Source: an uncultured Roseovarius sp. | GTDB lineage: Bacteria > Pseudomonadota > Alphaproteobacteria > Rhodobacterales > Rhodobacteraceae | DNA: 64,000 bases | Direction: 5' to 3' | Assembly (NCBI GenBank): GCA_947499555.1 | Contig: CANMOU010000001.1 | Coordinates: 682,001 to 746,000, forward strand | Shown: positions 30,023-39,258 of the stretch, piece after piece | Layout of the letters: every line of letters begins with the position of its first letter | How positions within the stretch are numbered: the stretch's first letter is position 1 | Position numbers and translations under genes: made by a program | The notes under the pieces: model-generated | Seen by the model: the letters and a program-made list of their open reading frames with translations, nothing else | Databases searched by the model: none | What the model was told of the DNA's origin: nothing

Positions 30023-31150
30023 GTGGGAGAAGGTTTTTCCCTCAAAGACCAGTTCTTTAACGCCGGGAGCATTGGTGACCTGGCAGCAGAGCTTGCTGCC
30101 GGTATACCCGGTTTTGACGCGACGGGGTTTCAGGCGCAGGTGATGAGCGGGCTGGCTGAGCGTGAGCTGCTGGCCCGTCTCGACTGGATTGCGGATTGCA
30201 TGGAGCCGCTTCTGGCTGCGGATTTCCCGACAATGGCGAACCAGCTAGAGGCAGCAATGCCACCACCGCTGGATCCATCAAGAACCGACGATGATTTCGG
30301 ACGGTTCATTCATGCCGTGCCGGGTATCCTGGCAGTGCGCCATGGCCTAGAGGATCACCGGGAGAGGGCACTTGATCTGCTTTACGCGGCGACACAGCGG
30401 TTCTCGATGGAATTCTATATTAGACCGTTTCTGAACCGTTGGCCCGAGGAAACCTTTGCGCGGCTGGACGTCTGGGCAGAGGATGCCAATTACCACGTCC
30501 GCCGACTTGTCAGCGAGGGCACCCGCCCGAGCCTGCCTTGGGCAAAGAAGATCAAAACCGATCCGCTTCGACCCTTGGGCCTTCTCGATCGACTGCATGC
30601 CGATTCGGCGCGATTTGTGACAAGATCGGTTTCTAACCACCTGAACGATATATCTAAATTCGATTCCACGACGGTGGTCAACTGGCTCCGGAAATGGCAC
30701 AAACGAGGACAACAGTCGAAAAAGGAACTGGCTTGGATGACACGCCATTCGCTCCGCACTCTGGTAAAACAGGGCGATAGAGAGGCCCTTGAGATGCTGG
30801 GCTTCGCGCAGAACGTTCCAATCGATGCCTCGCTCACAGTTTCGCCCAACCCGGTTCGCATCGGAGGAACCCTTGACCTTGTGGCGGTGCTAAAGTCGGA
30901 AGCCGATCTGCCGGTCCTTGTGGATTATGTGATGCATTTCCACCGCCCCAAAGGCAACCACGGACGCAAGGTGTTCAAGCTCAAACAAGCAGCGCTCCGG
31001 TCCGGCACACCTTTGGCATTGCAAAAATCCCATAAGTTCAAAGGCAACGCCACCACCTTTACACTGCATCCCGGGACGCATCGGGTAGAGCTTCAGGTCA
31101 ATGGCCGACAGGTGGCAGAGGCCGAATTTGAGCTGTTTCCCGAAAGCTGA
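30023..31150 (+). CDS. AlkC-like DNA alkylation repair glycosylase
   Basis: Encodes 375 residues from GTG 30023, three bases after the SDR gene. The central part (about 90-270) is helical with HEAT-like repeats and includes NYHVRRLVSEGTRPSLPW and WMTRHSLRTLVKQGDREALEMLG, features of AlkC/AlkD-type 3-methyladenine DNA glycosylases. The last 100 residues (LTVSPNPVRIGGTLDLVAVL onward) look like an immunoglobulin-like beta domain, which has been described in AlkC proteins. The likely role is excision of N3-alkylated adenine. Pairing with the SDR gene is unexplained. Confidence 0.82.
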   Translation: MGEGFSLKDQFFNAGSIGDLAAELAAGIPGFDATGFQAQVMSGLAERELLARLDWIADCMEPLLAADFPTMANQLEAAMPPPLDPSRTDDDFGRFIHAVPGILAVRHGLEDHRERALDLLYAATQRFSMEFYIRPFLNRWPEETFARLDVWAEDANYHVRRLVSEGTRPSLPWAKKIKTDPLRPLGLLDRLHADSARFVTRSVSNHLNDISKFDSTTVVNWLRKWHKRGQQSKKELAWMTRHSLRTLVKQGDREALEMLGFAQNVPIDASLTVSPNPVRIGGTLDLVAVLKSEADLPVLVDYVMHFHRPKGNHGRKVFKLKQAALRSGTPLALQKSHKFKGNATTFTLHPGTHRVELQVNGRQVAEAEFELFPES

Positions 31151-31259
31151 TCACATTTTCGCGGGGTCGGGTCGATTGATCTTGGCCGGGACGCCCATGC
31201 CTTGTTAGGGGCGGAGCACCGCCAAATCACTCTGGCTCCACCACTCAGGACGACCTTTC

Positions 31260-32630
31260 ATGCAAACCACTGCCATTCTGGTCATTTTTGGCCTAATTGT
31301 CCTTGCGAGCCTGATTGCCGCTCCACGCAAGGCCACTGTTGAGGGCTTCTTTGGCGGCGCCGGCGCTGAGGGGCGCGCGCCAGGGCTTTGGACACTGGTG
31401 CTTAGTCAGGTCACAACATGGATATTTGCCCGGTCGCTGATGAACTCGGCCATCCTGGGGTATTTCTACGGGATCTGGGGCGTCTTGGCCTATGCGGCCT
31501 ATTACGGGTCCTTCCTGACCGGCGGCTATGTTGTGGGCCTTTTGCGCGCGCAGGGCGCTGGATCGGTGCAGGACTGGCTGGGCGACCATTTCGGCGGGGC
31601 AGGCACGACCTGCTACAATCTCGTCATCGCCTTGCGTCTCTTGTCCGAAGTGTTCGCCAATCTGCTGGTGGTGGGCCTGATATTTGCCGCCGCCTTGCCG
31701 GAGATGGGTTTTGCCCGTGAAGCGTCCATTCTGATCGTCGCAGGCTTGGGCCTGGCTTACAGCGCCTGGGGTGGACTAAGCGCCGCGTTGCGCACCGATG
31801 TCTTGCAGATGCTGGTGTTCCTGGTGGTCTTCGCGGTGGCCTTTGTGGCGCTCATCACAAGCCCCGGCTTCAGCATCGGCGCGGTCTTGACCGCCGAAGG
31901 CGCAAGCGGGGCCTGGAATGGGAAAATCCTTTTGCTCGTGGCGTTTCTACAAGTGTTTTCCTACCCGATTCATGATCCGGTCATGATGGATCGCGGGTTT
32001 TTGGCCGATCGCGCGACAACACGCGCCTCGTTCCTGCATGCGTTCTGGATTTCCGTCCTGTGCATCCTCGGATTTGGCTTTTTTGGCATCGAAGCGGCGC
32101 TTCAGGGGGCGGAATACGAGGCCGAGCTGTTGGGCACATGGGCGCAGATGTTCCCGGCCTGGGTATTCACCGCCCTGATGATTTCACTTCTGGTCAGCGC
32201 GCTCAGCACACTCGATTCAGCGCTGGCAAGCTCTGCCCGCCTGATGGTGGATGAATTGGGCATCGCATCCCGGTCACTTGCAGGCGGACGCATGGCCATG
32301 GTGCTTTTCATGGTTTCAGGCGCTGCTTTGACGCTTTGGGGCAATCAAAGCCTTTTCGATGCCGTTGCCGTCAGCGGCACGGCGAGCCTGTTTCTGACGC
32401 CGGTGATGATCGTCGGATTGGTCATGCGACGGCGTGTGCCGCTCTGGGCCTATGTGGTGAGCTTCGCCGCCGCGATGACGGGCGCTTTTGCCTATTTCCA
32501 AAGAGGCGTCATCTTTGACGGCAGCGCCCTAGGCGAATGGCACAAATATGAGCAATTGCTGGCGATTTGCGTTGTCGTCCTTCTTATCGGATTTGCCGCT
32601 GTGCTGGCAGGGGCTCGGCGGGTGGAGTGA
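31260..32630 (+). CDS. Sodium:solute symporter family protein
   Basis: Encodes 456 residues with about 12-13 membrane segments. The N-terminal LIVLASLIAAPRKATVEGFFGGAG, the middle GLGLAYSAWGGLSAALRTDVLQM and the Na2-site-like ALMISLLVSALSTLDSALAS are hallmarks of the SSS (LeuT-fold) family. The substrate cannot be predicted; neighbouring genes give no clue. The stop overlaps a small downstream reading frame by four bases (GTGA). Confidence 0.9.
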   Translation: MQTTAILVIFGLIVLASLIAAPRKATVEGFFGGAGAEGRAPGLWTLVLSQVTTWIFARSLMNSAILGYFYGIWGVLAYAAYYGSFLTGGYVVGLLRAQGAGSVQDWLGDHFGGAGTTCYNLVIALRLLSEVFANLLVVGLIFAAALPEMGFAREASILIVAGLGLAYSAWGGLSAALRTDVLQMLVFLVVFAVAFVALITSPGFSIGAVLTAEGASGAWNGKILLLVAFLQVFSYPIHDPVMMDRGFLADRATTRASFLHAFWISVLCILGFGFFGIEAALQGAEYEAELLGTWAQMFPAWVFTALMISLLVSALSTLDSALASSARLMVDELGIASRSLAGGRMAMVLFMVSGAALTLWGNQSLFDAVAVSGTASLFLTPVMIVGLVMRRRVPLWAYVVSFAAAMTGAFAYFQRGVIFDGSALGEWHKYEQLLAICVVVLLIGFAAVLAGARRVE

Positions 32631-32812
32631 CCTTGGGCGATCAAAGCCCGCACGAAAGAGCCCCACCAAAACAGGTTTTGAAGCGGGGACCTTGGAAAAA
32701 ACCGCTTTTTGCGCGTATTCGTTCTTTCAACCGGCGGCGGGACCGCTTAGATACGGTTGGTGATAATCCACAGGGGCGGCGCAGGCGCGCCCGGGATATG
32801 GGAGACACATAA
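32627..32812 (+). CDS. Candidate small basic protein between symporter and tatA
   Basis: A 61-residue frame whose GTG overlaps the symporter stop (GTGA) and whose TAA overlaps the tatA start (TAATG). This double coupling fits the dense operon style here and argues that it is translated. The product is strongly basic ([29 protein letters not shown]) with no hydrophobic segment and could bind nucleic acid or membrane phospholipid. I recognise no family. A chance reading frame is the main alternative. Confidence 0.45.
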   Translation: MTLGDQSPHERAPPKQVLKRGPWKKPLFARIRSFNRRRDRLDTVGDNPQGRRRRARDMGDT

Positions 32813-33036
32813 TGCTGAACAATATCGGCCTTCCTGGCATTCTTCTTATTGCCATCGTTGTGCTTGTGCTTTTCGGGCGCGGCAAAATCTCTTCGCTGAT
32901 GGGCGAAGTGGGCAAAGGGATCACGTCCTTCAAGAAAGGCGTGGCCGACGGTAACAAGGAAATCGAAGACGCCAGCAATGACGCGGCGGAGGCGGCCAAG
33001 GACGTCACGCCTGAGACGGACAAAGACAAGGCGTAA
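32812..33036 (+). CDS. tatA: Twin-arginine translocase subunit TatA
   Basis: Encodes 74 residues. A single N-terminal membrane helix ([23 protein letters not shown]) with the conserved FGRGKI hinge is followed by an amphipathic helix ([18 protein letters not shown]) and an acidic tail. It forms the variable pore ring of the Tat system for folded proteins. GGAGA lies seven bases before the ATG. tatB and tatC follow. Confidence 0.96.
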   Translation: MLNNIGLPGILLIAIVVLVLFGRGKISSLMGEVGKGITSFKKGVADGNKEIEDASNDAAEAAKDVTPETDKDKA

Positions 33037-33044
33037 CACCAGCC

Positions 33045-33593
33045 ATGTTCGATCTTGGCTGGACCGAGCTCATGGTGATCGGCATCGTTGCGCTGATCGT
33101 CGTAGGGCCAAAGGATTTGCCCGGCATGTTCCGTGCGGTGGGCAAATTCGTGGGCAAAGCCAAGCAGATGGCGCGGGAATTCAGCCGTGCGATGAACGAG
33201 GCCGCCGATGATGCCGGTGTGAGCGATGTGACCTCGACGCTCAAGAAAGCGACCAACCCGGTCAGTTCGGCGATGGATGAGGTCAAGAAATCGACCGAAA
33301 GCTTTACGGCCAAGACCATGGCCGGCCCTGCGCCGAAGCGTGCCGAATTTGATGACGAGCGCAAGGAGATGGTCGAGAAGATTTCCAAGCGCTCGGCTGA
33401 AATGGCCAATGAGCGCAAGGCGGCGGAAGAGGCCGCCAAGACAGAGGCCAAACCTGCGGCGAAGAAGCCTGCTGTCAAAAAGACTGCGGCCAAGAAGCCC
33501 GCTGCTAAGAAACCCGCACCGAAAAAACCCGCGGCCAAGAAACCGGCTGCAAAAAAGGCAGCCAGCAAGCCCACCTCGGGTGACATCGCATGA
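33045..33593 (+). CDS. tatB: Tat translocase subunit TatB with a Lys/Ala/Pro-rich tail
   Basis: Encodes 182 residues. MFDLGWTELMVIGIVALIVVGPKDLP is the TatB membrane helix, followed by an amphipathic helix. After about residue 140 comes a low-complexity tail of repeated KKPA and KKTA units, resembling the C-terminus of histone H1-like proteins. Such tails occur in some alphaproteobacterial TatB proteins, but this one is long. It lies eight bases after tatA and overlaps tatC by four bases. Confidence 0.94.
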   Translation: MFDLGWTELMVIGIVALIVVGPKDLPGMFRAVGKFVGKAKQMAREFSRAMNEAADDAGVSDVTSTLKKATNPVSSAMDEVKKSTESFTAKTMAGPAPKRAEFDDERKEMVEKISKRSAEMANERKAAEEAAKTEAKPAAKKPAVKKTAAKKPAAKKPAPKKPAAKKPAAKKAASKPTSGDIA

Positions 33594-34579
33594 GCACGGA
33601 GACCGACGAGGTTGAACAAAGCTCGGCCCCGTTGATCGAGCATCTGGCCGAGCTGCGCACGCGGCTCATTCGCTCTGTCGGTGCGTTTGTCGTGGGTATT
33701 GTACTCGCTTTTGTTGTCGCCGAACCGATCCTGCAGTTCCTGCTGGCTCCGATTGAGGCCACGCTGCGTACACTGGGCGACCCCGCACCTACGTTGCAGT
33801 ACACCAGCCCGCAGGAATATCTCTTTACGCTCTTTCGGATTTCGATGGTGTTCGGATTTATCCTGGCATTTCCAGTGATTGCGCATCAGATGTGGCGTTT
33901 CGTAGCGCCTGGTCTCTACAAGAACGAAAAGCAGGCTTTTCTGCCGTTCGTCATTGCCTCGCCAATAATGTTTATTCTTGGCGCGGCATTCGCGCATTTC
34001 GTTGTCACGCCTCTGGCGATGAACTTCTTTCTGGGCTTTGCCGATGTCAGTTCGATCTTTGCCAATCTATTATCTGGCGCGATCAGTGAAGTTGAAACGG
34101 TAACGGACCCAAACCTGCCTGTTGTGCCTGATAACTTTGGCGCAGTGGTGCCCGAGACCGATGAAGGCATTCGCATTACGTTCTTCGGCAAGGTGAATGA
34201 AAGCCTCGACATCACCCTCAAGTTCATCATGGCCTTTGGCATCTGCTTCCAACTGCCCGTGTTGCTCACGCTCATGGGCAAGGCCGGGCTGGTGAGTGCC
34301 GAAGGTCTTGGCGGTGTGCGCAAATACGCGATGGTTGGCATCCTCGTGCTGGCCGCGCTTGTGACACCCCCCGATGTCATCACACAGCTTATCCTCTTCA
34401 CAGTGGTCTATGGTCTGTACGAGGTCTCGATCTTCCTTGTACGCCGGGTAGAGAAAACCAGAGAAGCCAAGCTGCGGGCAGAGGGCGTGTGGTTTGAGGA
34501 TGACGAGGAAGAGGCCGATGAGACGCTTCTGGACGAGCTAGACGAAGCGGCCACCGCCTCGGAGAAGGACAAGACGTGA
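33590..34579 (+). CDS. tatC: Twin-arginine translocase subunit TatC
   Basis: Encodes 329 residues with six membrane segments. The N-terminal PLIEHLAELRTRLIRS is the conserved twin-arginine signal-binding region with its glutamate. A periplasmic loop around residues 155-200 (SEVETVTDPNLPVVPDN and onward) is longer than in E. coli TatC, and the C-terminus ends in an acidic tail. The start overlaps tatB (ATGA) and the stop overlaps the next gene. Confidence 0.96.
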   Translation: MSTETDEVEQSSAPLIEHLAELRTRLIRSVGAFVVGIVLAFVVAEPILQFLLAPIEATLRTLGDPAPTLQYTSPQEYLFTLFRISMVFGFILAFPVIAHQMWRFVAPGLYKNEKQAFLPFVIASPIMFILGAAFAHFVVTPLAMNFFLGFADVSSIFANLLSGAISEVETVTDPNLPVVPDNFGAVVPETDEGIRITFFGKVNESLDITLKFIMAFGICFQLPVLLTLMGKAGLVSAEGLGGVRKYAMVGILVLAALVTPPDVITQLILFTVVYGLYEVSIFLVRRVEKTREAKLRAEGVWFEDDEEEADETLLDELDEAATASEKDKT

Positions 34580-35412
34580 GCGACCCGGTCGAGCGGATTG
34601 CCGCAGCGCTGGAGCGAATGAGCCCCGCGCCCATGGCCGCCCCAGATTTTGACGCCGCAGATGCGTTTGTCTGGCATGTCGAGCCCGACCGGCTGGAGCC
34701 GGTGGCAGAGGTCAACCGTGTGGACATGTCGCTTCTGGTGGGGATTGACCGCTCCCGCGACACGCTTCTGGCCAATACGGCACAATTCGCGCGCGGCCTG
34801 CCTGCGAACAACGCGCTTCTTTGGGGCGCGCGGGGAATGGGGAAATCCTCGCTTGTGAAGGCGGTGCATGCAGCCGTTCTTGCCGACGGGCATCCGCTCA
34901 AGATCGTGGAGTTGCAGCGTGAGGATCTGCCCAGTGTGGGGCGTTTGCTCAATGTCCTGCGCGGCAGTGACGCGCGGTTTCTGCTCTTCTGCGACGATCT
35001 GAGCTTTAGCCATGATGACCAGCACTATAAATCGCTCAAGGCCGTGCTCGATGGCGGGATCGAGGGGAGGCCCGAAAACGTGGTCTTCTACGCCACATCG
35101 AACCGCCGCCACCTGATGCCGCGCGACATGATCGAAAACGAACGCTCCAGCGCCATCAACCCCAGCGAAGCGGTGGAAGAGAAGGTCTCGCTCTCGGATC
35201 GCTTCGGGTTGTGGCTGGGCTTCCATCCCTGTTCGCAGGACGAATATCTCACCATGATCGACGGCTATTGCACCGCCCACGGCGTCAAGGTGGATGCCGA
35301 GACGCTCCGCACGGAAGCCATTGAATGGCAAGCGACGCGCGGTGCACGCTCGGGCCGGGTGGCGTGGCAGTTCTTCGTCGATCTGGCCGGACGGCATGGG
35401 GTGAGGGTCTAG
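34576..35412 (+). CDS. DUF815 family AAA ATPase
   Basis: Encodes 278 residues. Walker A LLWGARGMGKSSLVKA lies near residue 75 and a Walker B-like RFLLFCDDLSF near 135, followed by VVFYATSNRRHLMPRD, the sensor-like region typical of DUF815 proteins. The cellular role is unknown. It overlaps tatC by four bases (ATGA), so it is co-transcribed with the Tat genes, although a Tat role is not established. Confidence 0.9.
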   Translation: MSDPVERIAAALERMSPAPMAAPDFDAADAFVWHVEPDRLEPVAEVNRVDMSLLVGIDRSRDTLLANTAQFARGLPANNALLWGARGMGKSSLVKAVHAAVLADGHPLKIVELQREDLPSVGRLLNVLRGSDARFLLFCDDLSFSHDDQHYKSLKAVLDGGIEGRPENVVFYATSNRRHLMPRDMIENERSSAINPSEAVEEKVSLSDRFGLWLGFHPCSQDEYLTMIDGYCTAHGVKVDAETLRTEAIEWQATRGARSGRVAWQFFVDLAGRHGVRV

Positions 35413-35459
35413 GCCGCGTACCACCGCACTTGTCCGAATACTGCGATAGGCGGACTTGA

Positions 35460-36002
35460 TCAGGCTGCTTGCGGCTGTCGCGCTTGCCGCGTCTTTAATT
35501 GCCGCAGCCCCACCAGCCCGGCCAATGCGCCCAGCAGCATCAGAGCCGGCGCGGGCAGGGGAATGGGTGCGGGCGGTGTGATGCTATATTCGCCTGCGGC
35601 GGTCACCGTGCCGGGGATGCCCATTTCAAGCGGGAAAACCGCGTAGAGCGGCGGGACAACACCGGGATCAACAGAATCCTCCAGCGACAGCACGCAAGAC
35701 AGCGCAGGACAGTCCGGCGCCGCAACCGAATTCAGGATCGAGGCCTCGGTGCCGGGATTGCCGCGAATGTCATTGTCGACCGCGTTGTAGACAGGGGCGG
35801 ACATGCCCATGCCAAGCGTGTCAAAGGTGACCCCGTTCAGAGTGATGTTGAAGCTTGTCAAAAGGCCACCGGCTTGCGGGGCATCAAACATGCCCGTGGC
35901 GCTGCCGATGTCGATCTGAAAGGTGACTGTGGCGGCGGCGGATGGCGTGGCCAGCGCGCAAAACACAGCAGCAGAAGCCGTTTTTATGGCTGAAATTGTC
36001 AT
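35460..36002 (-). CDS. Exported protein with VPLPA-CTERM-like sorting signal
   Basis: Encodes 180 residues. An N-terminal signal peptide ends near ATPSAAA, and the mature region is beta-rich. The C-terminus has PAPIPLPAPALMLLGALAGLVGL followed by a basic tail, the tripartite (short motif, hydrophobic helix, arginine/lysine) pattern of PEP/VPLPA-CTERM proteins. Those are processed by exosortases and are often linked to exopolysaccharide. No exosortase gene lies nearby. It is convergent with the DUF815 gene. Confidence 0.82.
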   Translation of the reverse strand: MTISAIKTASAAVFCALATPSAAATVTFQIDIGSATGMFDAPQAGGLLTSFNITLNGVTFDTLGMGMSAPVYNAVDNDIRGNPGTEASILNSVAAPDCPALSCVLSLEDSVDPGVVPPLYAVFPLEMGIPGTVTAAGEYSITPPAPIPLPAPALMLLGALAGLVGLRQLKTRQARQPQAA

Positions 36003-36106
36003 AACAATGTCCTCAATACGAAAAACGTCTTAATGGGTCCCAGCGTCTCACAGCACCGGGATTCGGTCAATTTCCCCAAATTTTGGTCAGTGGCGGTGGC
36101 GGGCGT

Positions 36107-36964
36107 TCACTTGCCCCTCAGCCAGAAAACAATAGGCAAGCCAATCACATACATCAGCACACCATAGACCGCCGAGGGCAGACCGATGGCGGGGATGCCG
36201 GCGGTGGCACCGACGATGAGTGGGGCAAGCGTGATGCCCAGGGTGCCGTTCTGAATTCCCACTTCGATGGAAATGGTCTTGCGCTCGTTCCAGCTCAGGC
36301 CGATCAGCGCCGCGACACCAAGTCCGAGCAACATCATCACAAGGATGAGCGTGGCCAGCGCCGGTCCGAGCACGGCGATATTAGCAACCAGAAGAGACCA
36401 GTTGCTGGCAAGGGCGGCAAGAATGATCAGGGCGAAGAGCAGGCTTGCCAGTCTGACCAGCACCGGTTCAAAGCGGTCTGCGGCTTGCGGGGCCAGGCGC
36501 CGCAAGCCCATGCCCAGCAAGACGGGCAGGGTGGTGATGAGAAACATCGCAATCGCAAGAGACGTGACTGAAACCTCAGGTGCGTCCGACCCCAGGAAAT
36601 GCACGACGGTCCAGCCGACAAGAATGGGCACCGTGACAATCGACAAAAGCGAAATGACGGCTGTGAGTGACACCGAAAGCGCGACGTCGCCACGCGCCAA
36701 CCGGGTCAGGATGTTTGAGGTCACACCGCCGGGACAAAAGGACAAGAGCATCACGCCGGCGGCGAGTTCGCCCGATAGTCCGAACAACAGGACGCACAAG
36801 TAAGCGGCCACTGGCACGAGCAGAACCTGAAAGAACGCTCCAATGCCAAATGCCTTTGGTTGTTTGGCGATCCGTGCAAAATCTCCCCCCGTCAGGCCGA
36901 TGCCAAGGCTCAGCATGATCACCGCCAAGGACAGCGGTAGAAAAACGGTTACGATGATGTCCAT
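36107..36964 (-). CDS. Bile acid:sodium symporter (BASS) family transporter
   Basis: Encodes 285 residues with about nine to ten membrane segments. Family motifs include SLGIGLTGGDFARIAKQPKA near the N-terminus, LLSFCPGGVTSNILTRLARGDVALSVSLTA near 75 and GIQNGTLGITLA near 240. The substrate is unknown; BASS members carry organic anions. It stands alone, downstream of nusB on the same strand but separated by 120 bases. Confidence 0.92.
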   Translation of the reverse strand: MDIIVTVFLPLSLAVIMLSLGIGLTGGDFARIAKQPKAFGIGAFFQVLLVPVAAYLCVLLFGLSGELAAGVMLLSFCPGGVTSNILTRLARGDVALSVSLTAVISLLSIVTVPILVGWTVVHFLGSDAPEVSVTSLAIAMFLITTLPVLLGMGLRRLAPQAADRFEPVLVRLASLLFALIILAALASNWSLLVANIAVLGPALATLILVMMLLGLGVAALIGLSWNERKTISIEVGIQNGTLGITLAPLIVGATAGIPAIGLPSAVYGVLMYVIGLPIVFWLRGK

Positions 36965-37084
36965 GATGCCCCTCCTGCAACCTCAAGGCTGAACTTGCCA
37001 CGCGGGCTCAACGAAAGAAAGGACGATGCGGCCACCTCAGGGACGTGGATCATGTCAGAGACAAGGATGTCGGGTTTAAGCCGG

Positions 37085-37558
37085 TCAAAAGGCCTCTGGC
37101 CTGGCTTCCCGCGCCATATGGTCCAGCACGGCGTTGACAAAGCCGGCTTCCTTGCCTTCGGGATAGAAGCTTCTGGCGATGTCCACGAACTCAGAAATGA
37201 CGACCTTGGGGGGCGCATCGCCTTCCAGCATCTCGGCCCCAGCAGCCCGAAAAAGCGCGCGCACGGTCGGGTCAATCCGGTCAATCGGCCATTTGGCCAC
37301 CAGCGCACGGTCGGTCATCTGGTCAATCTTGGCCTGCCAGTTCACAGCCTGTTCCAGCAAAAGCTGAAAAAGATCCATGTCGCCATCGGCCATCTCGACG
37401 CCGTCATCAACCTCGGCTCCGAAACGGAAGTTGAGAAACTCCTGCCGGACGGCATCAACGCTCTGGCCGGAATGCTCCATCTGAAAAAGCGCCTGTACAG
37501 CGTAAAGCCGTGCGGCAGAACGCATCTTGCGCTTTTGATTGCCGGAAAGATTGCTCAT
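37085..37558 (-). CDS. nusB: Transcription antitermination protein NusB
   Basis: Encodes 157 residues, an all-helical protein that binds boxA RNA with NusE (S10) in rRNA antitermination. KMRSAARLYAVQALFQMEHSG at the N-terminus and PPKVVISEFVDIARSFYPEGKEAGFVNAVLDHMA near the C-terminus are characteristic. It overlaps ribH by four bases and ends the riboflavin operon, a common bacterial arrangement. Confidence 0.96.
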   Translation of the reverse strand: MSNLSGNQKRKMRSAARLYAVQALFQMEHSGQSVDAVRQEFLNFRFGAEVDDGVEMADGDMDLFQLLLEQAVNWQAKIDQMTDRALVAKWPIDRIDPTVRALFRAAGAEMLEGDAPPKVVISEFVDIARSFYPEGKEAGFVNAVLDHMAREARPEAF

Positions 37559-38100
37559 GCGGTGGGTGTGCCTTTGGTCTCGCCCGCGAGGCGGTATTCT
37601 TCAGCTGCGGGCTTAAACCCCACACCCTTGCGTGCCGCGCCCCATTTGCGTTCAAGCGCAATGAGATGCAGGGCGGCGGCGGCGGCACCAGCGCCCTTGT
37701 TCATCCGCGCGGGATCCGCACGTTCGACGGCCTGTTCGCGGTTTTCCACGGTCAGAATACCATTGCCGATGCAAAGCCCCTGCAAGCCAAGAAGCGTGAT
37801 CCCCCGGCTGCTGTCATTGCACACAGTCTCGTAATGCGTCGTCGCCCCCCGGATGACACAGCCCAGCGCGACATAGCCGTCATAATTGCTCATCCGTTCG
37901 GCCATGCCGATGGCGGTGGGCACTTCCAATGCGCCGGGCACCTCGATCAGCTCATAGGTGCCGCCCGAGGCCTCGATCTCGGCCTTTGCGCCTGCGATCA
38001 GCATGTCGGCAATGTCGCGATAGAACGGCGCGACAACGACCAGAAGCTTGACCGGTTTGTCAAAGCTGGCGCGGGGCAGGGTGTACTCTGTATCAGCCAT
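37555..38100 (-). CDS. ribH: 6,7-dimethyl-8-ribityllumazine synthase
   Basis: Encodes 181 residues. Lumazine synthase condenses the pyrimidine and butanone precursors of riboflavin. PGALEVPTAIGMAER, VALGCVIRGATTHYETVCNDSSRGI (with the catalytic histidine) and GNGILTVENREQAVERADP are family signatures. It sits between ribBX (six bases upstream) and nusB (four-base overlap). Confidence 0.97.
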   Translation of the reverse strand: MADTEYTLPRASFDKPVKLLVVVAPFYRDIADMLIAGAKAEIEASGGTYELIEVPGALEVPTAIGMAERMSNYDGYVALGCVIRGATTHYETVCNDSSRGITLLGLQGLCIGNGILTVENREQAVERADPARMNKGAGAAAAALHLIALERKWGAARKGVGFKPAAEEYRLAGETKGTPTA

Positions 38101-38106
38101 ACCGGC

Positions 38107-39258
38107 TTATCCTTTGCTCAGGGGCCGGGTGCCCACGATGGAAATCCCGTAAGCGTCGAGGCCCAGATACCGTGTCTGCGGGCTGTCGGTGACCAGAATC
38201 AACTCATGCACCCCCATAGTCGACATGATCTGCGCCCCAAGCCCGGTCTGCTTGATCGTGCGTGGGCCGTCATCCTCTTCCATTTCGCTGGCCAGACGCG
38301 GGCGAGGTTGGCGAAAGAGGAAAACCGCGCCGCGCCCCTCGGCGGCGATGATCTCCATCGCGCGGGGCAGTTTGCCGGTCGGGCGACCCGGATCTGCGGC
38401 AAGGCCAATGCCTAGCACATCCTCTAGCGCATTAAGTGCATGCGTGCGCGCAAGGATGGGCTTGCCATCCGTAATGTCACCTTTTGAAAGGACGACATGC
38501 TCGGTGCCGGTGATCTGGTCGGCAAAAATGCGCATCTCCCAATCACCACCATGCGAAGAGGTCACCGTTTCATGGCGCACTTCGCTGACCAGATTGTCGT
38601 GTTTGTGCCGGTACGCAATGAGATCAGAGATCGTGCCAATCTTCATTCCATGGGTCTTGGCGAAGTCCACCAGATAGGGCAGCCGCGCCATCGTGCCGTC
38701 ATCTTTCATGATCTCGCAGATCACACCCGACGGATTGAGCCCGGCCAGCCGCGAGATATCGACAGCCGCCTCGGTATGTCCGGCGCGCACAAGCACACCG
38801 CCGGTTTTCGCCCGGAGCGGAAAGATATGCCCCGGCGTGGCGATATGAGCCTCGGTGTTCTGCTCATTGATCGCGGTCTTGATCGTGAGCGCGCGGTCGG
38901 CGGCTGAAATACCGGTGCTCACGCCCTCGCGCGCCTCGATACTGACGGTGAACGCCGTCTCATGGCGTGAAGAATTGTTTACGGCCATCATCGGCAGACC
39001 CAGCCGGTCGATCCGCTCAGATGTCATGGGCAGGCAGATAAGGCCCCGGCCATGCGTGGCCATGAAATTGATCACCTCGGGCGTTGCAAATTCCGCCGGG
39101 ATCACCAGATCGCCTTCATTTTCGCGATCCTCATGATCCACTAGAATAAACATCCGTCCTGCACGTGCCTCGGCAATGATCTCTTTGGTCGAAGAGATAG
39201 ACGTGCTTAGTTCCGCCTCTACCGGTCCGGGTGTCTCATAGGCTTGGGTTTCAGGCAT
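38107..39258 (-). CDS. ribBX: RibBX: DHBP synthase with a degenerate GTP cyclohydrolase II domain
   Basis: Encodes 383 residues from ATG 39258, with GGGGA upstream. Residues 25-225 form 3,4-dihydroxy-2-butanone-4-phosphate synthase, including [16 protein letters not shown] (41-56), [13 protein letters not shown] and a complete acidic active site. Residues 226-383 resemble RibA but lack the three zinc cysteines; the expected HSECLTGD...CDCG stretch is replaced by [16 protein letters not shown] (271-286). Such proteins have been described as RibBX in proteobacteria. A separate ribA must therefore supply the other riboflavin branch. No FMN riboswitch is visible upstream. Confidence 0.92.
   Translation of the reverse strand: MPETQAYETPGPVEAELSTSISSTKEIIAEARAGRMFILVDHEDRENEGDLVIPAEFATPEVINFMATHGRGLICLPMTSERIDRLGLPMMAVNNSSRHETAFTVSIEAREGVSTGISAADRALTIKTAINEQNTEAHIATPGHIFPLRAKTGGVLVRAGHTEAAVDISRLAGLNPSGVICEIMKDDGTMARLPYLVDFAKTHGMKIGTISDLIAYRHKHDNLVSEVRHETVTSSHGGDWEMRIFADQITGTEHVVLSKGDITDGKPILARTHALNALEDVLGIGLAADPGRPTGKLPRAMEIIAAEGRGAVFLFRQPRPRLASEMEEDDGPRTIKQTGLGAQIMSTMGVHELILVTDSPQTRYLGLDAYGISIVGTRPLSKG

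Noticed and set aside
33470-33580. Short repeats resembling a CRISPR or minisatellite
   Set aside because: They encode the in-frame Lys-Ala-Pro tail of TatB; no spacers of constant length exist.
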